Shown one piece after another: positions 26,846 through 35,760 of a stretch of 64,000 nucleotides of DNA. The position numbers and the translations under genes are program-made. The notes below the pieces were generated by a model. That model was not told where the DNA came from and made no database searches. It was given only the letters and a program-made list of their open reading frames with translations. The DNA is from Evansella vedderi (GTDB taxonomy: Bacteria; Bacillota; Bacilli; Bacillales; Salisediminibacteriaceae), in assembly GCF_030813435.1 (NCBI RefSeq), contig NZ_JAUSUG010000006.1:62001-126000 (forward strand). The letters are read 5' to 3'. The first letter of the stretch is position 1. The number at the start of each line of letters is the position of its first letter.

Positions 26846-28414
26846 ATGACTAAAAGCCTTGTCCAAGGTGCGTTTTATTTAACGATTGCTACAATGCTTT
26901 CAAAGATAATTGGAAGTGCCTTTCGCATCCCTTTGCAAAACATTGCTGGAAATGAAGTGTTAGGGATTTTTACCCTCGTCTATCCAGTTTATATGACCGT
27001 TTTAATATTAGCTGTGGCAGGTATCCCATTAGCCATTTCCAAGCTAATATCCGAATCACGGGCTATCGGGGAAGAGGAGAATATTAGACATATTTTTATT
27101 ACTGCCTCCCTATTAGCCCTATTATTCGGCTGTATTAGTTTTGTTGGGTTATTAAGCTCATTAGATTCCCTTGTCGTTTTATTAGGAGGGGAATACATAC
27201 GATTGTCCATTATTGTTATATCCTTCTCCTTATTAATTGCCCCTTATATGGCGGTTTACCGTGGTTATTTTCAAGGCTTTGACATTATGAAAGCAACAGC
27301 GGTATCACAAGTCATAGAGCAAATAGTAAGGGTATTTTTTATTCTTTTGTTTGCTTTTTTTCTTGTGCAGCAAAATCAGCCGTCACACATTGTTACAGCT
27401 GGAGTGATGGCGGGTTCCATTATAGGAGTTTTTGCTTCCTTCGTTTATTTACGGATCTACTATACACGTGTAGGGCCAAAACCAAAGGAGGAGCCTTCAC
27501 AAAAATATAATTGGCAAGCCTTTAAGCTTTGGTCCAAAAAAATATTGGTACTTGCTATTCCAATCTGTATAGGGATTATTACGTTAGCACTGATTAATTT
27601 GATCGATTCCCTCACTGTACCGACGCAGTTAAGGGCAATTGGATTTGATGAAGAAACAATCCCCTATATCTATGGTTATTATGGAAGAGGACTTGCACTA
27701 GTACAAATTGGGGTTGTATTCGCCCAATCCATGGTCATTCCTTTAATTCCATTAATCACTTCCGCTTTAGTCAAGGGGGAAAAGGAGCATACTTCATCAT
27801 TAACAGAAAAGGCGTTATCCTATACCCATTTAACCTCTTGGCCAATAAGTATCGGACTTTTAGCTTTAACCATACCAATAAACTATGCTTTTTTTGGTGA
27901 TTTTCGTGAAAATGCCGTTATTGCTATTTTACATTTTAATGCCCTATTCACGGCCTTTGCTATTATGACAACAGGATTACTGCAAGGGATGAATCGGTCT
28001 TTCCATGCGGCCTTAATCGTTCTAGGGTGTGCAGCTTTAAAGGTAATCCTAAATATCGTTTTTATCCGACACTTTGGGTTAATGGGAGTAGCTATATCTA
28101 CGGTTATCGTTTATGCACTGATGACAATCTTTAACTTGGTATTAATAAAGAACACCATTACGCTAAAGATGTGGAAGCGTCATCATTTTATTTATGGCCT
28201 TTCAGCGATCGTGATGGGTATTGTTGTTGCATTACCTTTGTACTGGCTAGATTTAACAGAGTGGACGAGAGGAAATACATTTGTTTACTTAATGGGGATG
28301 ATTCTCCTAGGCGCCCTTATTTATGGGGGAATGATTTTGGCCCTTAAGGGAATTACCAGTCGAGAATTAAAGCAAATTCCTTATATTGGAAAGTATATCA
28401 GTAATGGAGGATGA
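26846..28414 (+). CDS. Polysaccharide flippase (MATE-like/MviN, SpoVB-type)
   Basis: A 522-residue polytopic protein of the oligosaccharide flippase superfamily with about 14 segments: GAFYLTIATMLSKIIGSAFR at the N-terminus, MTVLILAVAGIPLAISKLIS, ISFSLLIAPYMAVYRGYFQG and ATAVSQVIEQIVRV. SpoVB/YtgP-type members move lipid-linked glycans across the membrane. It sits between tagA and DUF5693/csaB, so the cargo may be the polymer that CsaB pyruvylates. Only GAGGTGAC upstream serves as ribosome binding site, overlapping the tagA stop. Confidence 0.87.
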   Translation: MTKSLVQGAFYLTIATMLSKIIGSAFRIPLQNIAGNEVLGIFTLVYPVYMTVLILAVAGIPLAISKLISESRAIGEEENIRHIFITASLLALLFGCISFVGLLSSLDSLVVLLGGEYIRLSIIVISFSLLIAPYMAVYRGYFQGFDIMKATAVSQVIEQIVRVFFILLFAFFLVQQNQPSHIVTAGVMAGSIIGVFASFVYLRIYYTRVGPKPKEEPSQKYNWQAFKLWSKKILVLAIPICIGIITLALINLIDSLTVPTQLRAIGFDEETIPYIYGYYGRGLALVQIGVVFAQSMVIPLIPLITSALVKGEKEHTSSLTEKALSYTHLTSWPISIGLLALTIPINYAFFGDFRENAVIAILHFNALFTAFAIMTTGLLQGMNRSFHAALIVLGCAALKVILNIVFIRHFGLMGVAISTVIVYALMTIFNLVLIKNTITLKMWKRHHFIYGLSAIVMGIVVALPLYWLDLTEWTRGNTFVYLMGMILLGALIYGGMILALKGITSRELKQIPYIGKYISNGG

Positions 28415-28424
28415 AGGAGTTCCT

Positions 28425-30332
28425 ATGATGACAAGAGTACTATGGTCCATTATCGTTATCGTTATGATATTGTCTATTCCCTTTCTGTGGGAAAGAGTCA
28501 GTATAGAAAGTAATCATACTACCTATGAAGTCTCCATTCCATATGATGATATTAGAGCGATGGAAGCGGTTGGTATACCTGCTGATGATGTACTATCTCA
28601 ATTCAGGTCAGGGGGGGTTGAATCCATTAGCTTTCAACCTTTAACGATGGATGATTTAATAGAGCGTTCCATTATAGAGGTAGTATCAAGAAGTTACTTT
28701 CATCAAGCAACAGAAGGTTCGTCAGAGGAACTCCTTGAGGAGCATGGTATCCTCCTGGAAGTTTTAGATAAACATCATCCTTATATGGAATTATTAAGCA
28801 GCTCTATTAACCGTCTCTACGACGGGTTTGCGAAGGTGGAGTCGATTTCGACGGAGAACAATGAGTTTTTATTTTTACCTTATGTTAATGATGAAATAAT
28901 GGACTTGCCCATAACCTTTGATATAGAAAATATGGAAAGAGCAATAAATAACGATTTTTCCATTATTTTGCGGTTAGAAAACAATCTTGCAAGTGAAGAA
29001 CAGTATCAAGCTCTTTTACAAGATGTGGACAGACTGAAAGATTATATTAATCACCTGTTATTCATCGGTGGAGAAGTAGTTGGCTATTCCCCTAATCAGG
29101 AAAGTGGGGAACCAACTTTACATTTTATTAAAGAAAAAATGGATTACTGGGATACAAATCTTATTTTCATTGAAAATACACCGCAAAAGGGTTTTTCCCA
29201 ATTAGTACAATCAACGGGACAAGTACCTGTTCGTCTACATAGCTTAACGTTGGAAAAAGGTAACGAAAGGGACCTTTCCCAAGTGTACCGAAGTTTAAGG
29301 GCAATGAAGGAAAGAAATATTCAAATCCTGTATATCAACCTTTTAAATAAATATAGCGGTGAAAGGTATGAACTTCCAAATGAAGCATTACATGCATTAG
29401 ATGGCACGGTAGAATTTTTGCAAACGCTGGACAGCAAAACGATGATGAGCAAAGGGTCTGTTGTTCCCTATCCAAAATTCCAGTTACCTGTATGGATGGA
29501 AGTACTTCTACTACTAGCTGCCTCCTCGTTTATAGGGCTCATCATTCAGGAAGTGTCCAAAAGATATACCTTACCGATCGTTATCGCCCTCTGGGGAGTT
29601 TCCACCGTGTTTTTATTGATGGAACTGGATTTCCTAATGAAATTATTTGTTTTAGGCCTAGCAATTATAGCGCCTGTTTATGCTGTTTTTACCGTTGGAA
29701 AGCCGTCGACAAATACAGGGGTAATTATTTCATTTGTGAAAGGGTTAGGGATAGCTTTAATAGGAGCTTGGTTTGTTGTGAGTCTTTTATATGGTTGGGA
29801 ATACATGGTTGGTTTAGAAGGCTTTCGTGGTGTAAAGCTATTAGCTGTGACACCATTATTCATCATAGGAGTGTATACAATAGGGCTTGCCGTATTGAAA
29901 AAACAAGTCATGGTTTGGCATTTAATCGTATTGTTCTTTGTCACTGCGATCATTGGGTTTTATATAACCAGAACGGGGAATTCGGGAATGAGTCTTCCTT
30001 TCGAGTTGGAGACACGTCAATGGCTGGAGAATTTCTTTGGAGTAAGGCCAAGGACGACGGAATTCTTCATCGGAACTCCTTTGTTTTTGCTCGGTATTTA
30101 TTTCGTTAAAGAGGGGTATGAATGGGGGAAATACTTTTTCCTATTTGGTGCTATTACGTTTAGCTCGATCATCGGAACATTTACCCATTTGCATACGCCA
30201 CTCCTCGTTTCCATACAACGAACCGTTATTGGACTAGGATTGGGCGTTGTTATCGGGGTCATTCTTATTGTAAGTTGGCTGATTATCAGTAAAACAATTC
30301 CTAGAGAGAGGTTTTATGAATGGAAATTGTAA
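28425..30332 (+). CDS. DUF5693 family membrane protein
   Basis: About 635 residues. One N-terminal membrane anchor (residues 5-20) is followed by an extracytoplasmic domain to about 350 (YEVSIPYDDIRAMEAVGIPA, SIIEVVSRSYF, HSLTLEKGNERDLSQVYRS, ILYINLLNKYSG), and then about nine membrane segments to the C-terminus. It matches the DUF5693 family, a regular neighbour of csaB in Bacillus. No biochemical role is known. Topology and context suggest a role in assembling or attaching the secondary wall polymer. ATG 28425 has GAAGGAG upstream. The 3' end overlaps csaB by 13 bases. Confidence 0.82.
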   Translation: MMTRVLWSIIVIVMILSIPFLWERVSIESNHTTYEVSIPYDDIRAMEAVGIPADDVLSQFRSGGVESISFQPLTMDDLIERSIIEVVSRSYFHQATEGSSEELLEEHGILLEVLDKHHPYMELLSSSINRLYDGFAKVESISTENNEFLFLPYVNDEIMDLPITFDIENMERAINNDFSIILRLENNLASEEQYQALLQDVDRLKDYINHLLFIGGEVVGYSPNQESGEPTLHFIKEKMDYWDTNLIFIENTPQKGFSQLVQSTGQVPVRLHSLTLEKGNERDLSQVYRSLRAMKERNIQILYINLLNKYSGERYELPNEALHALDGTVEFLQTLDSKTMMSKGSVVPYPKFQLPVWMEVLLLLAASSFIGLIIQEVSKRYTLPIVIALWGVSTVFLLMELDFLMKLFVLGLAIIAPVYAVFTVGKPSTNTGVIISFVKGLGIALIGAWFVVSLLYGWEYMVGLEGFRGVKLLAVTPLFIIGVYTIGLAVLKKQVMVWHLIVLFFVTAIIGFYITRTGNSGMSLPFELETRQWLENFFGVRPRTTEFFIGTPLFLLGIYFVKEGYEWGKYFFLFGAITFSSIIGTFTHLHTPLLVSIQRTVIGLGLGVVIGVILIVSWLIISKTIPRERFYEWKL

Positions 30333-31435
30333 TATCAGGCTATTACGGATTTGACAATGTTGGAGATGAGGCAATTTTACTGTCCATTATCCAAGGGTTA
30401 AAAAAAGATTTTCCCAGTATCTCTATTACTGTTTTATCCAACCAACCGAAGAAGACAGCTGCTTTATATAAGGTTAAGGCCGTTAACCGTTGGAAATTAA
30501 AAGAGGTCATTCAAGCGATTAAAACAGCAGACGGAGTGATTAGTGGAGGTGGGGGCCTTTTACAAGATAAAACAGGATCCACAACCGTTTTATACTACTG
30601 TGGTATCATGTGGCTTGCCCATTTGTTAAAGAAACCGTTCTTTGTTTATGCACAAGGCATTGGTCCTATTCAAAGGAAATGGAACCAAAAGATTACTGCC
30701 TGGACCCTAGGAAAAGCCTCCTTATTAACGGTTAGAGATGAGAATTCGAAGAACTATCTTAAGAGCTTTGGGGTAAAAAAAGAAATTGCTGTTGTCCCAG
30801 ACCCAGTCGTTGGGATGAGAGTAGAGGATAAAACACCATGTCGATGGATGAAGACGATCCCTAATGAGAAACCGTATTTAACAGCGACCGTTAGATATTG
30901 GTTAGATCATAAAAATTACTTAACCCATATTGCGAAGGGATTATCCTTATATGCTGAACAAGGTTTTCCAGTGGTTTTAATACCGATGCACGGGGAAGAT
31001 GATCTTCATTGTTCACAAGAAGTGAAACAAATGATGACAAAAGAGGCCCAGGGCAATACCTATATTGCTCCCCATGAAATTTCCATTCAAGAAAAAATAA
31101 ATATTATTGCCCATTCAGAGTTACTTGTTGGCATGCGGTTACATTCTTTAATATTCGCTGCAATAAACAAAGTTCCATTTTTATCTATATCCTATGACCC
31201 TAAGGTGGAGTCCTTTTCTTCCCTTTGTGGGCAACAAGTAATAGGTCGTGTAGATTCCAATTCCTGGTCATGGGAAAGTTTGATGAAGGAAATTGATGAG
31301 TATATGGTCAGAAAACCCTTATTAAAATCGAAATTAGTATCATACACAGAGGAAGCAGTTAAGAAAGCGGATTATACTTGCATAAGTGTCCTAAAGCACT
31401 TGGTGCAAGCAAAGGTAAAATACAAACTTCAATAA
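30320..31435 (+). CDS. csaB: Polysaccharide pyruvyl transferase CsaB
   Basis: A 371-residue pyruvyl transferase (PF04230). Motifs: ISGYYGFDNVGDEAILLSII, GGGGLLQDKTGS, FVYAQGIGPI, LTVRDENSKNYL, and the late GMRLHSLIFAAINKVPFL with CsaB-type SYDPKVESF. CsaB adds ketal-linked pyruvate to the secondary wall polymer, the ligand for SLH domains of S-layer proteins. Here no SLH protein lies in the window, and the wall-anchored proteins use CWB2 repeats instead. Translation is probably coupled to DUF5693 through the overlap. Confidence 0.92.
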   Translation: MEIVISGYYGFDNVGDEAILLSIIQGLKKDFPSISITVLSNQPKKTAALYKVKAVNRWKLKEVIQAIKTADGVISGGGGLLQDKTGSTTVLYYCGIMWLAHLLKKPFFVYAQGIGPIQRKWNQKITAWTLGKASLLTVRDENSKNYLKSFGVKKEIAVVPDPVVGMRVEDKTPCRWMKTIPNEKPYLTATVRYWLDHKNYLTHIAKGLSLYAEQGFPVVLIPMHGEDDLHCSQEVKQMMTKEAQGNTYIAPHEISIQEKINIIAHSELLVGMRLHSLIFAAINKVPFLSISYDPKVESFSSLCGQQVIGRVDSNSWSWESLMKEIDEYMVRKPLLKSKLVSYTEEAVKKADYTCISVLKHLVQAKVKYKLQ

Positions 31436-31562
31436 TAAAACTGTAAAATTATGTGAATTTATTTTTGCCTGAAACATAATTCTTAAAGCTTCGTCAAATA
31501 ATATAGAGGAACATTCATCCAAGAAAAGCTAGTTGTATGGATAAAGATAGGGGTTGGAGTAC

Positions 31563-32627
31563 TTGATTATCGTTACGATTTTCATTTGTTTTTTATTTTC
31601 TTTGTTAATAACACCGAAAATAAAAACGTTAGCAATAAAAGTTGGAGCAATGGATAGTCCAAATAAACGAAAAGTACATAAGAAAGTTATTCCCCTTTTA
31701 GGGGGCTTGGCCATCTATATCAGTTTTGTACTTGGTATCCTTATTATTCGCCCTTTTAACGAAGACTTAGGAGTCATTTTAGCAGGTGCGACTATCATCA
31801 TGATCACGGGAGTTATAGACGATATTTTTGAAATAAAGGCAAGGTGGAAGTTATTAGGCCAAATGATTGCAGCGGCAACGGTCATTTTTGGCGGGGTATA
31901 TGTGGAGTTCATTAATCTTCCTTTTGATGGAACGCTTGAATTAGGCGTTTTCGGAATACCACTTACCTTTCTTTGGATCGTTGGTGTTACCAATGCCATT
32001 AACTTAATTGATGGATTAGATGGCTTAGCCGCTGGTGTCTCCTCGATTGTACTAGTTACTATTGCGACCATTGCTATGTTAGATGGGAATATATTTATTG
32101 TCACGTTAGCATCCTTGCTTTTAGCTAGTACGTTAGGGTTTCTCGTCCACAACTTTTACCCAGCAAAGATATTTATGGGAGACACAGGAGCCTTGTTCCT
32201 TGGATATATGATTGCGGTCATCTCCCTGTTAGGCTTTAAGAGCGTTACTTTATTTTCCTTAATCATTCCAGTTATCATTTTGGGAGTTCCAATTTCTGAT
32301 ACTCTTTTCGCCATCATTCGAAGGATAGTGAATAAGCAGCCTTTAGCATCACCGGATAAATCTCATTTACACCATTGTTTATTGAGATTAGGTTATTCCC
32401 ATCGAACAACGGTGTTAATCATTTATGGTATTAGTACCTTTTTTGCCTTATCAGCAATGATCCTCACGCAATCTACCTTATGGGGAGCATTACTCATTAC
32501 CGCTTTACTTATTTTGGTTGTAGAATTTATTGTGGAAATGGTAGGGTTAGTTAGTGGGGAATATCGCCCCATGTTGAACTTTATAGACCGGATATCCAAC
32601 TTGAAAAATTATGATAATTATCGATAA
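31563..32627 (+). CDS. Second TagO/WecA-type GlcNAc-1-phosphate transferase
   Basis: About 354 residues, strongly similar to the tagO at 16684 through its length (GAMDSPNKRKVHKKVIPLLG, GVIDDIFEIKARWKLLGQM, NAINLIDGLDGLAAG, KIFMGDTGALFLGY, DKSHLHHCLLRLGYSHR). It has the same catalytic Asp residues and about ten membrane segments. TTG 31563 with GGGGTTGGAG a few bases upstream is the most likely start. It may feed the csaB-linked polymer while the other copy feeds teichoic acid, or the two may be redundant. It ends at a terminator shared with the LCP gene. Confidence 0.9.
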   Translation: MIIVTIFICFLFSLLITPKIKTLAIKVGAMDSPNKRKVHKKVIPLLGGLAIYISFVLGILIIRPFNEDLGVILAGATIIMITGVIDDIFEIKARWKLLGQMIAAATVIFGGVYVEFINLPFDGTLELGVFGIPLTFLWIVGVTNAINLIDGLDGLAAGVSSIVLVTIATIAMLDGNIFIVTLASLLLASTLGFLVHNFYPAKIFMGDTGALFLGYMIAVISLLGFKSVTLFSLIIPVIILGVPISDTLFAIIRRIVNKQPLASPDKSHLHHCLLRLGYSHRTTVLIIYGISTFFALSAMILTQSTLWGALLITALLILVVEFIVEMVGLVSGEYRPMLNFIDRISNLKNYDNYR

Positions 32628-32631
32628 AAAT

Positions 32632-32669
32632 AAAGAAGCTGTCCAATTTTCTTCGGACAGCTTCTTTTC
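32632..32669. terminator. Bidirectional terminator
   Basis: Stem AAAGAAGCTGTCC / GGACAGCTTCTTTT between convergent genes. Confidence 0.88.
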
Positions 32670-33695
32670 TTATTGATTTGCCGTTTCTAAATCATCTTCT
32701 TCGTCTGCTACTACAACAGCACGTTCTAAACCAAGGTGAACTCTTAATCGAAAGGAAATATCTGCAATGGATTCTTCATCTAAGGAATAATAATATATTC
32801 CGTTTATCCTTGAGTCGGTACCGTCAAGGGATAGTGACTCAATATTACCCAGATTCGGTGCATATCCATGTAAAGCTAGGATATTTCCAAAACTGAGGTT
32901 CGTTTTTAAATGGTTTTCTAAACTATCCATTAAACTGCTGAAATTAGTTATGGAGCTAAAGGAAGCCCCTTGTCGGATAATAGACTCTAGCACTTGTTTT
33001 TGACGTTCTCCCCTACCTAAATCTCCTCGTGGGTCTTGCTTTCTCATTCTTACATAAGCAAGTGCTTCTTCCCCATTTAATGTTTGTGTACCTTCATAAA
33101 TAGTAATGGCACCTCTTCTGTCATTGCTATCCATTTCAGAAAAAGTAAATGGTACCTCAACTTCTACACCGCCGAGAGTATCTACAATTTCCATGAACGC
33201 ATCAAAGTTTAATGACACAAAGTAATCCACAGGAATGTTTAAAAGCTTTTCAACCGTATCGATTGTTAAGTCAATTCCACCAAATGCATGGGCATGATTT
33301 ATTTTATCAAGGCCTCTCCCAGGGATTTCTACTCTAGAGTCCCTTGGGATGTTCAGCATTTTAATGGAACCTTCTTTCTCATTGAAGGTTGCTAGTAGCA
33401 TAGCATCCGTTCTTCCTCTAAGTTGACCGCTCCGATCATCTAGCCCTAAAAAGAGAATGGAGATATTATCTTTACTAGGATTAACTGCTTGTGTACGGAT
33501 TTCTGAGCGATCCCCTCGCTCTAAAACTTGCTGTGCTCCACTTGTAACATCAGCTAACTGGTAATACATATATCCTACAGCACTACCGGCAATTAAAAGG
33601 GTAACAATAGTAAAAATCATTAGTCCCTTTAACACCCTTCGAAGTTTGCTGCCTTTTTTTTGTTGATTTTTATATTCTTTTCTAGAATTTCCCAT
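32670..33695 (-). CDS. LytR-CpsA-Psr (LCP) family wall polymer ligase
   Basis: A 341-residue protein with a basic cytoplasmic N-terminus, one membrane segment (about residues 24-46) and an extracellular LCP domain (PF03816): ILFLGLDDRSGQLRGRTDAM, MLNIPRDSRVEIPGRG, KINHAHAFGG, VEKLLNIPVDYFVSLNFDAF, LGGVEVEVP and AYVRMRKQDPRGDLGRGERQ. These Arg and Asp residues bind the polyprenyl pyrophosphate. The family transfers teichoic acids or other glycopolymers from lipid carrier to peptidoglycan. AAAGGAG precedes ATG 33695 on the minus strand. Which of the usual paralogues it is cannot be told. Confidence 0.92.
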   Translation of the reverse strand: MGNSRKEYKNQQKKGSKLRRVLKGLMIFTIVTLLIAGSAVGYMYYQLADVTSGAQQVLERGDRSEIRTQAVNPSKDNISILFLGLDDRSGQLRGRTDAMLLATFNEKEGSIKMLNIPRDSRVEIPGRGLDKINHAHAFGGIDLTIDTVEKLLNIPVDYFVSLNFDAFMEIVDTLGGVEVEVPFTFSEMDSNDRRGAITIYEGTQTLNGEEALAYVRMRKQDPRGDLGRGERQKQVLESIIRQGASFSSITNFSSLMDSLENHLKTNLSFGNILALHGYAPNLGNIESLSLDGTDSRINGIYYYSLDEESIADISFRLRVHLGLERAVVVADEEDDLETANQ

Positions 33696-34239
33696 AAGTA
33701 GGTACTCCTTTAATCTTATTTTTAATTAATAAAATATTATTCAAGAATCCTATATGTTGAGACGATATTCATAATGTAAAAGATTCGTTGAATTTGTAAA
33801 AATAAGTTGATTGAAATATATAACATTACTATTTTACAACATTTAAATCTATCAGTAAATCTCAAAATTACTCGAAAAGGGTTGAAAGACGATGAGTAGA
33901 AGGGAAAAGGGAAGAATGGTAGGCTTGTTTGTCACTTGGTAACTTATGTAAAGATATAATGAAGTTTTTAAAGATTAGTTGATTTATACAATTGCTAGAT
34001 CTGTTGTGTTTAATTTGAAGAGAGAACGTATATTCTGTTATAATGTAGGAAAGTCCTAGATGGTATTTTGATAAATTGTTCATTTTTGAACTTTTTAAGG
34101 GAAATATTCTAAAAAGTTGTAGAAAATACGTTACAAAAGGACGGAAACAAGGTAAAATAAGGATAAATTACCCGGAAATCCATGGAGTATTTTACATATT
34201 TTTACCTATATTTAAAAAGAAAGGATTCGCTTATTTCAG
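33696..34239. other. AT-rich intergenic region with a promoter
   Basis: About 540 bases with no convincing gene. It holds the LCP promoter region on the left and the promoter at 34015-34044 on the right. TTGTTCATTTTTGAAC near 34074 is a small inverted repeat. Confidence 0.4.
34015..34044 (+). promoter_or_regulatory. Probable SigA promoter of the kinase-like gene
   Basis: TTGAAG, 18 bases, TATAAT. The inferred transcript has a leader of about 240 bases containing a terminator-like hairpin at 34215-34256. Confidence 0.5.
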
Positions 34240-34256
34240 GTGATTCCTTTTTTATG
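34215..34256 (+). terminator. Possible attenuator hairpin in the kinase-like gene leader
   Basis: AAAAAGAAAGGATTC and GTGATTCCTTTTTT can pair imperfectly, ending in a T run, between the promoter and the likely ATG at 34291. It could be an attenuator or the 3' end of an upstream transcript. Confidence 0.35.
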
Positions 34257-34290
34257 GGTTATTTTGTTGTCAGGGGGTGACGATGTTTTT

Positions 34291-35298
34291 ATGGTGATTA
34301 ATAGTGAAGAGTTGTTCACTATAGTGAACAACAATAATCAGGGAAATGAACAATGCTCCGGAGTGATGGAACTCAGTCATGACGGAACTATTCTACACCT
34401 TTGTGAAAAGTGCAAGCCTGACCTTCTAATAGAGTATCAGCTTCAAGTGGGAGACAGCATCCTGCAAACGCCTCTAGCTCCTGTTTTTTCGGCTCGAACA
34501 AACGAAGGGAGGAGAGGATGGGAAGAAGCCTCCACTGCACTTGGCCAAAAGAAGAAGGATGATTTTGAAAACTGGTGGTCATACACGTTAACAGATAAAT
34601 TAGATGGAAAAAATGCCTCGCCAAAAGGGGTAAAATGGAACCGTGAAACAGAGCGGTTAGTGCAACAAATCAGCCTCAGATATGCCCATGAAATTCTAAA
34701 TGCCCTGACACCTGTTTACGGTATTTTGCAGATGATAAAAACGGACACGGAAATCAAAGACCCAGCTAAGTTAGAAGAACTTCTTGAAATTGCACAACAG
34801 GAAATTTTGAAGGGGAAAACCTATGTAAATGATTTTCTGAACATTAATTTTGTTCGGACACCGGAACCAGACTGGGAAAGGATGAGTGATCTCGTTTCCT
34901 ATATTGAAACACAATTAGAAACACAGTCACCTGAGTTCATACCCTATATAGATATAACGATGGAGTCAGAACAAGACAAAGATGTTTTTATTGATAAAAA
35001 ACAATTGCGTTTAGTACTTCAATTGCTTTTAAAAAAATGGATCGATTACGCTGACGAGCCTTCCACCATTGAAATCAGTTTTGAGGTTAAAGGAATGGAC
35101 AAGCTGCAAGTGAAGTTGTTGATGCATGAAGGGGCCGACAGCCTTTATGATGCGGATGATGAATTTATGTATTACCTGCATCTCGTTGACCGCAGCATGG
35201 AAATGAACGGCGGAACGATAAAGGTGTGTGAGGGAATAACCCTGGAGTATTCCTATTCCAATGAAATGAAGGCAGAAGCTTTAATAAAGCAACTATAA
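34291..35298 (+). CDS. Histidine-kinase-like protein with degenerate ATPase domain
   Basis: About 335 residues, soluble. Residues 1-75 contain CXXC-like CEKCKPDLL. From about 140 there is a DHp-like helical hairpin with an H-box, RYAHEILNALTPVYGILQMI, resembling sporulation kinases. The remainder resembles a catalytic ATP-binding domain (DKKQLRLVLQLLLKKW in place of the N-box helix, then SMEMNGGTIKV), but no DxGxG G-box is visible. It may be a phosphotransferase (Spo0B-like) or a degenerate kinase. The start is uncertain: ATG 34291 follows CAGGGGGTGA, while GTG 34240 lies in the hairpin. Confidence 0.6.
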   Translation: MVINSEELFTIVNNNNQGNEQCSGVMELSHDGTILHLCEKCKPDLLIEYQLQVGDSILQTPLAPVFSARTNEGRRGWEEASTALGQKKKDDFENWWSYTLTDKLDGKNASPKGVKWNRETERLVQQISLRYAHEILNALTPVYGILQMIKTDTEIKDPAKLEELLEIAQQEILKGKTYVNDFLNINFVRTPEPDWERMSDLVSYIETQLETQSPEFIPYIDITMESEQDKDVFIDKKQLRLVLQLLLKKWIDYADEPSTIEISFEVKGMDKLQVKLLMHEGADSLYDADDEFMYYLHLVDRSMEMNGGTIKVCEGITLEYSYSNEMKAEALIKQL

Positions 35299-35458
35299 AG
35301 TTCGAAGAAGTTACCAGCACCTGGACCAAGTGATGTTTAGGTGTTTCTTTGAGTTTATTATAAAAATTAATAGAGGAAAATAGCATAGGGAATCCGTAGG
35401 TGTATAGTCCTATTACTTCTTTATTGATAATGAATAAAAAAGATACAAATACCTATTG

Positions 35459-35490
35459 TTGTCGAAAATACTACTATTTTGGTGTATGAT
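35459..35490 (+). promoter_or_regulatory. Possible promoter of the c-di-GMP-controlled operon
   Basis: TTGTCG and TATGAT separated by 20 bases, with TG just before the -10. The spacing is long, so this is tentative, but the position upstream of the aptamer is right. Confidence 0.35.
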
Positions 35491-35544
35491 ATTGATAGTG
35501 AGAAGTTAGGAAATGTACGAACGGAATTGGATATTGGTGGTTTA

Positions 35545-35630
35545 ACGAAAATAGCAAACGTATTGAAAAATAAGGTCGAAAAGCCACGGGCTAAAGTGAT
35601 AGTGCTATGGTAGCCGGGTTACCGAAAAAA
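35545..35630 (+). ncRNA. Cyclic di-GMP-I riboswitch aptamer (GEMM-I)
   Basis: The conserved pieces of the class are present in order: AGCAAAC, a short stem TATT-GAAA-AATA capped by a GNRA tetraloop, GGTCGAAAAGCCACGGGCTA (consensus GGACGCAAAGCC with two differences), then AGCCGGGTTACCG. A terminator follows within 15 bases and the coiled-coil/deacetylase operon begins about 130 bases downstream. c-di-GMP binding would decide between termination and read-through. The direction of control cannot be read from sequence alone. Confidence 0.82.
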
Positions 35631-35640
35631 CTGATATTGA

Positions 35641-35676
35641 GATGGGTATCTGTTTTTAGGTATCCATCTTTTTTTA
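35641..35676 (+). terminator. Riboswitch expression platform terminator
   Basis: Stem GATGGGTATC / GTATCCATC with a TTTTTTT tail, directly after the c-di-GMP aptamer and before the gene it controls. Confidence 0.85.
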
Positions 35677-35760
35677 TGTGATAAATAGTCTAAAACGTTT
35701 ATCATTGGGATTTAGAATAAAATGATAATAGACTTTTGAATATGATTGGGGGATCAAAGG

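Noticed and set aside
29492-30109. 205-codon plus-strand frame inside the DUF5693 gene
   Set aside because: Wrong frame within a clear membrane protein gene; the product is unlike any protein.
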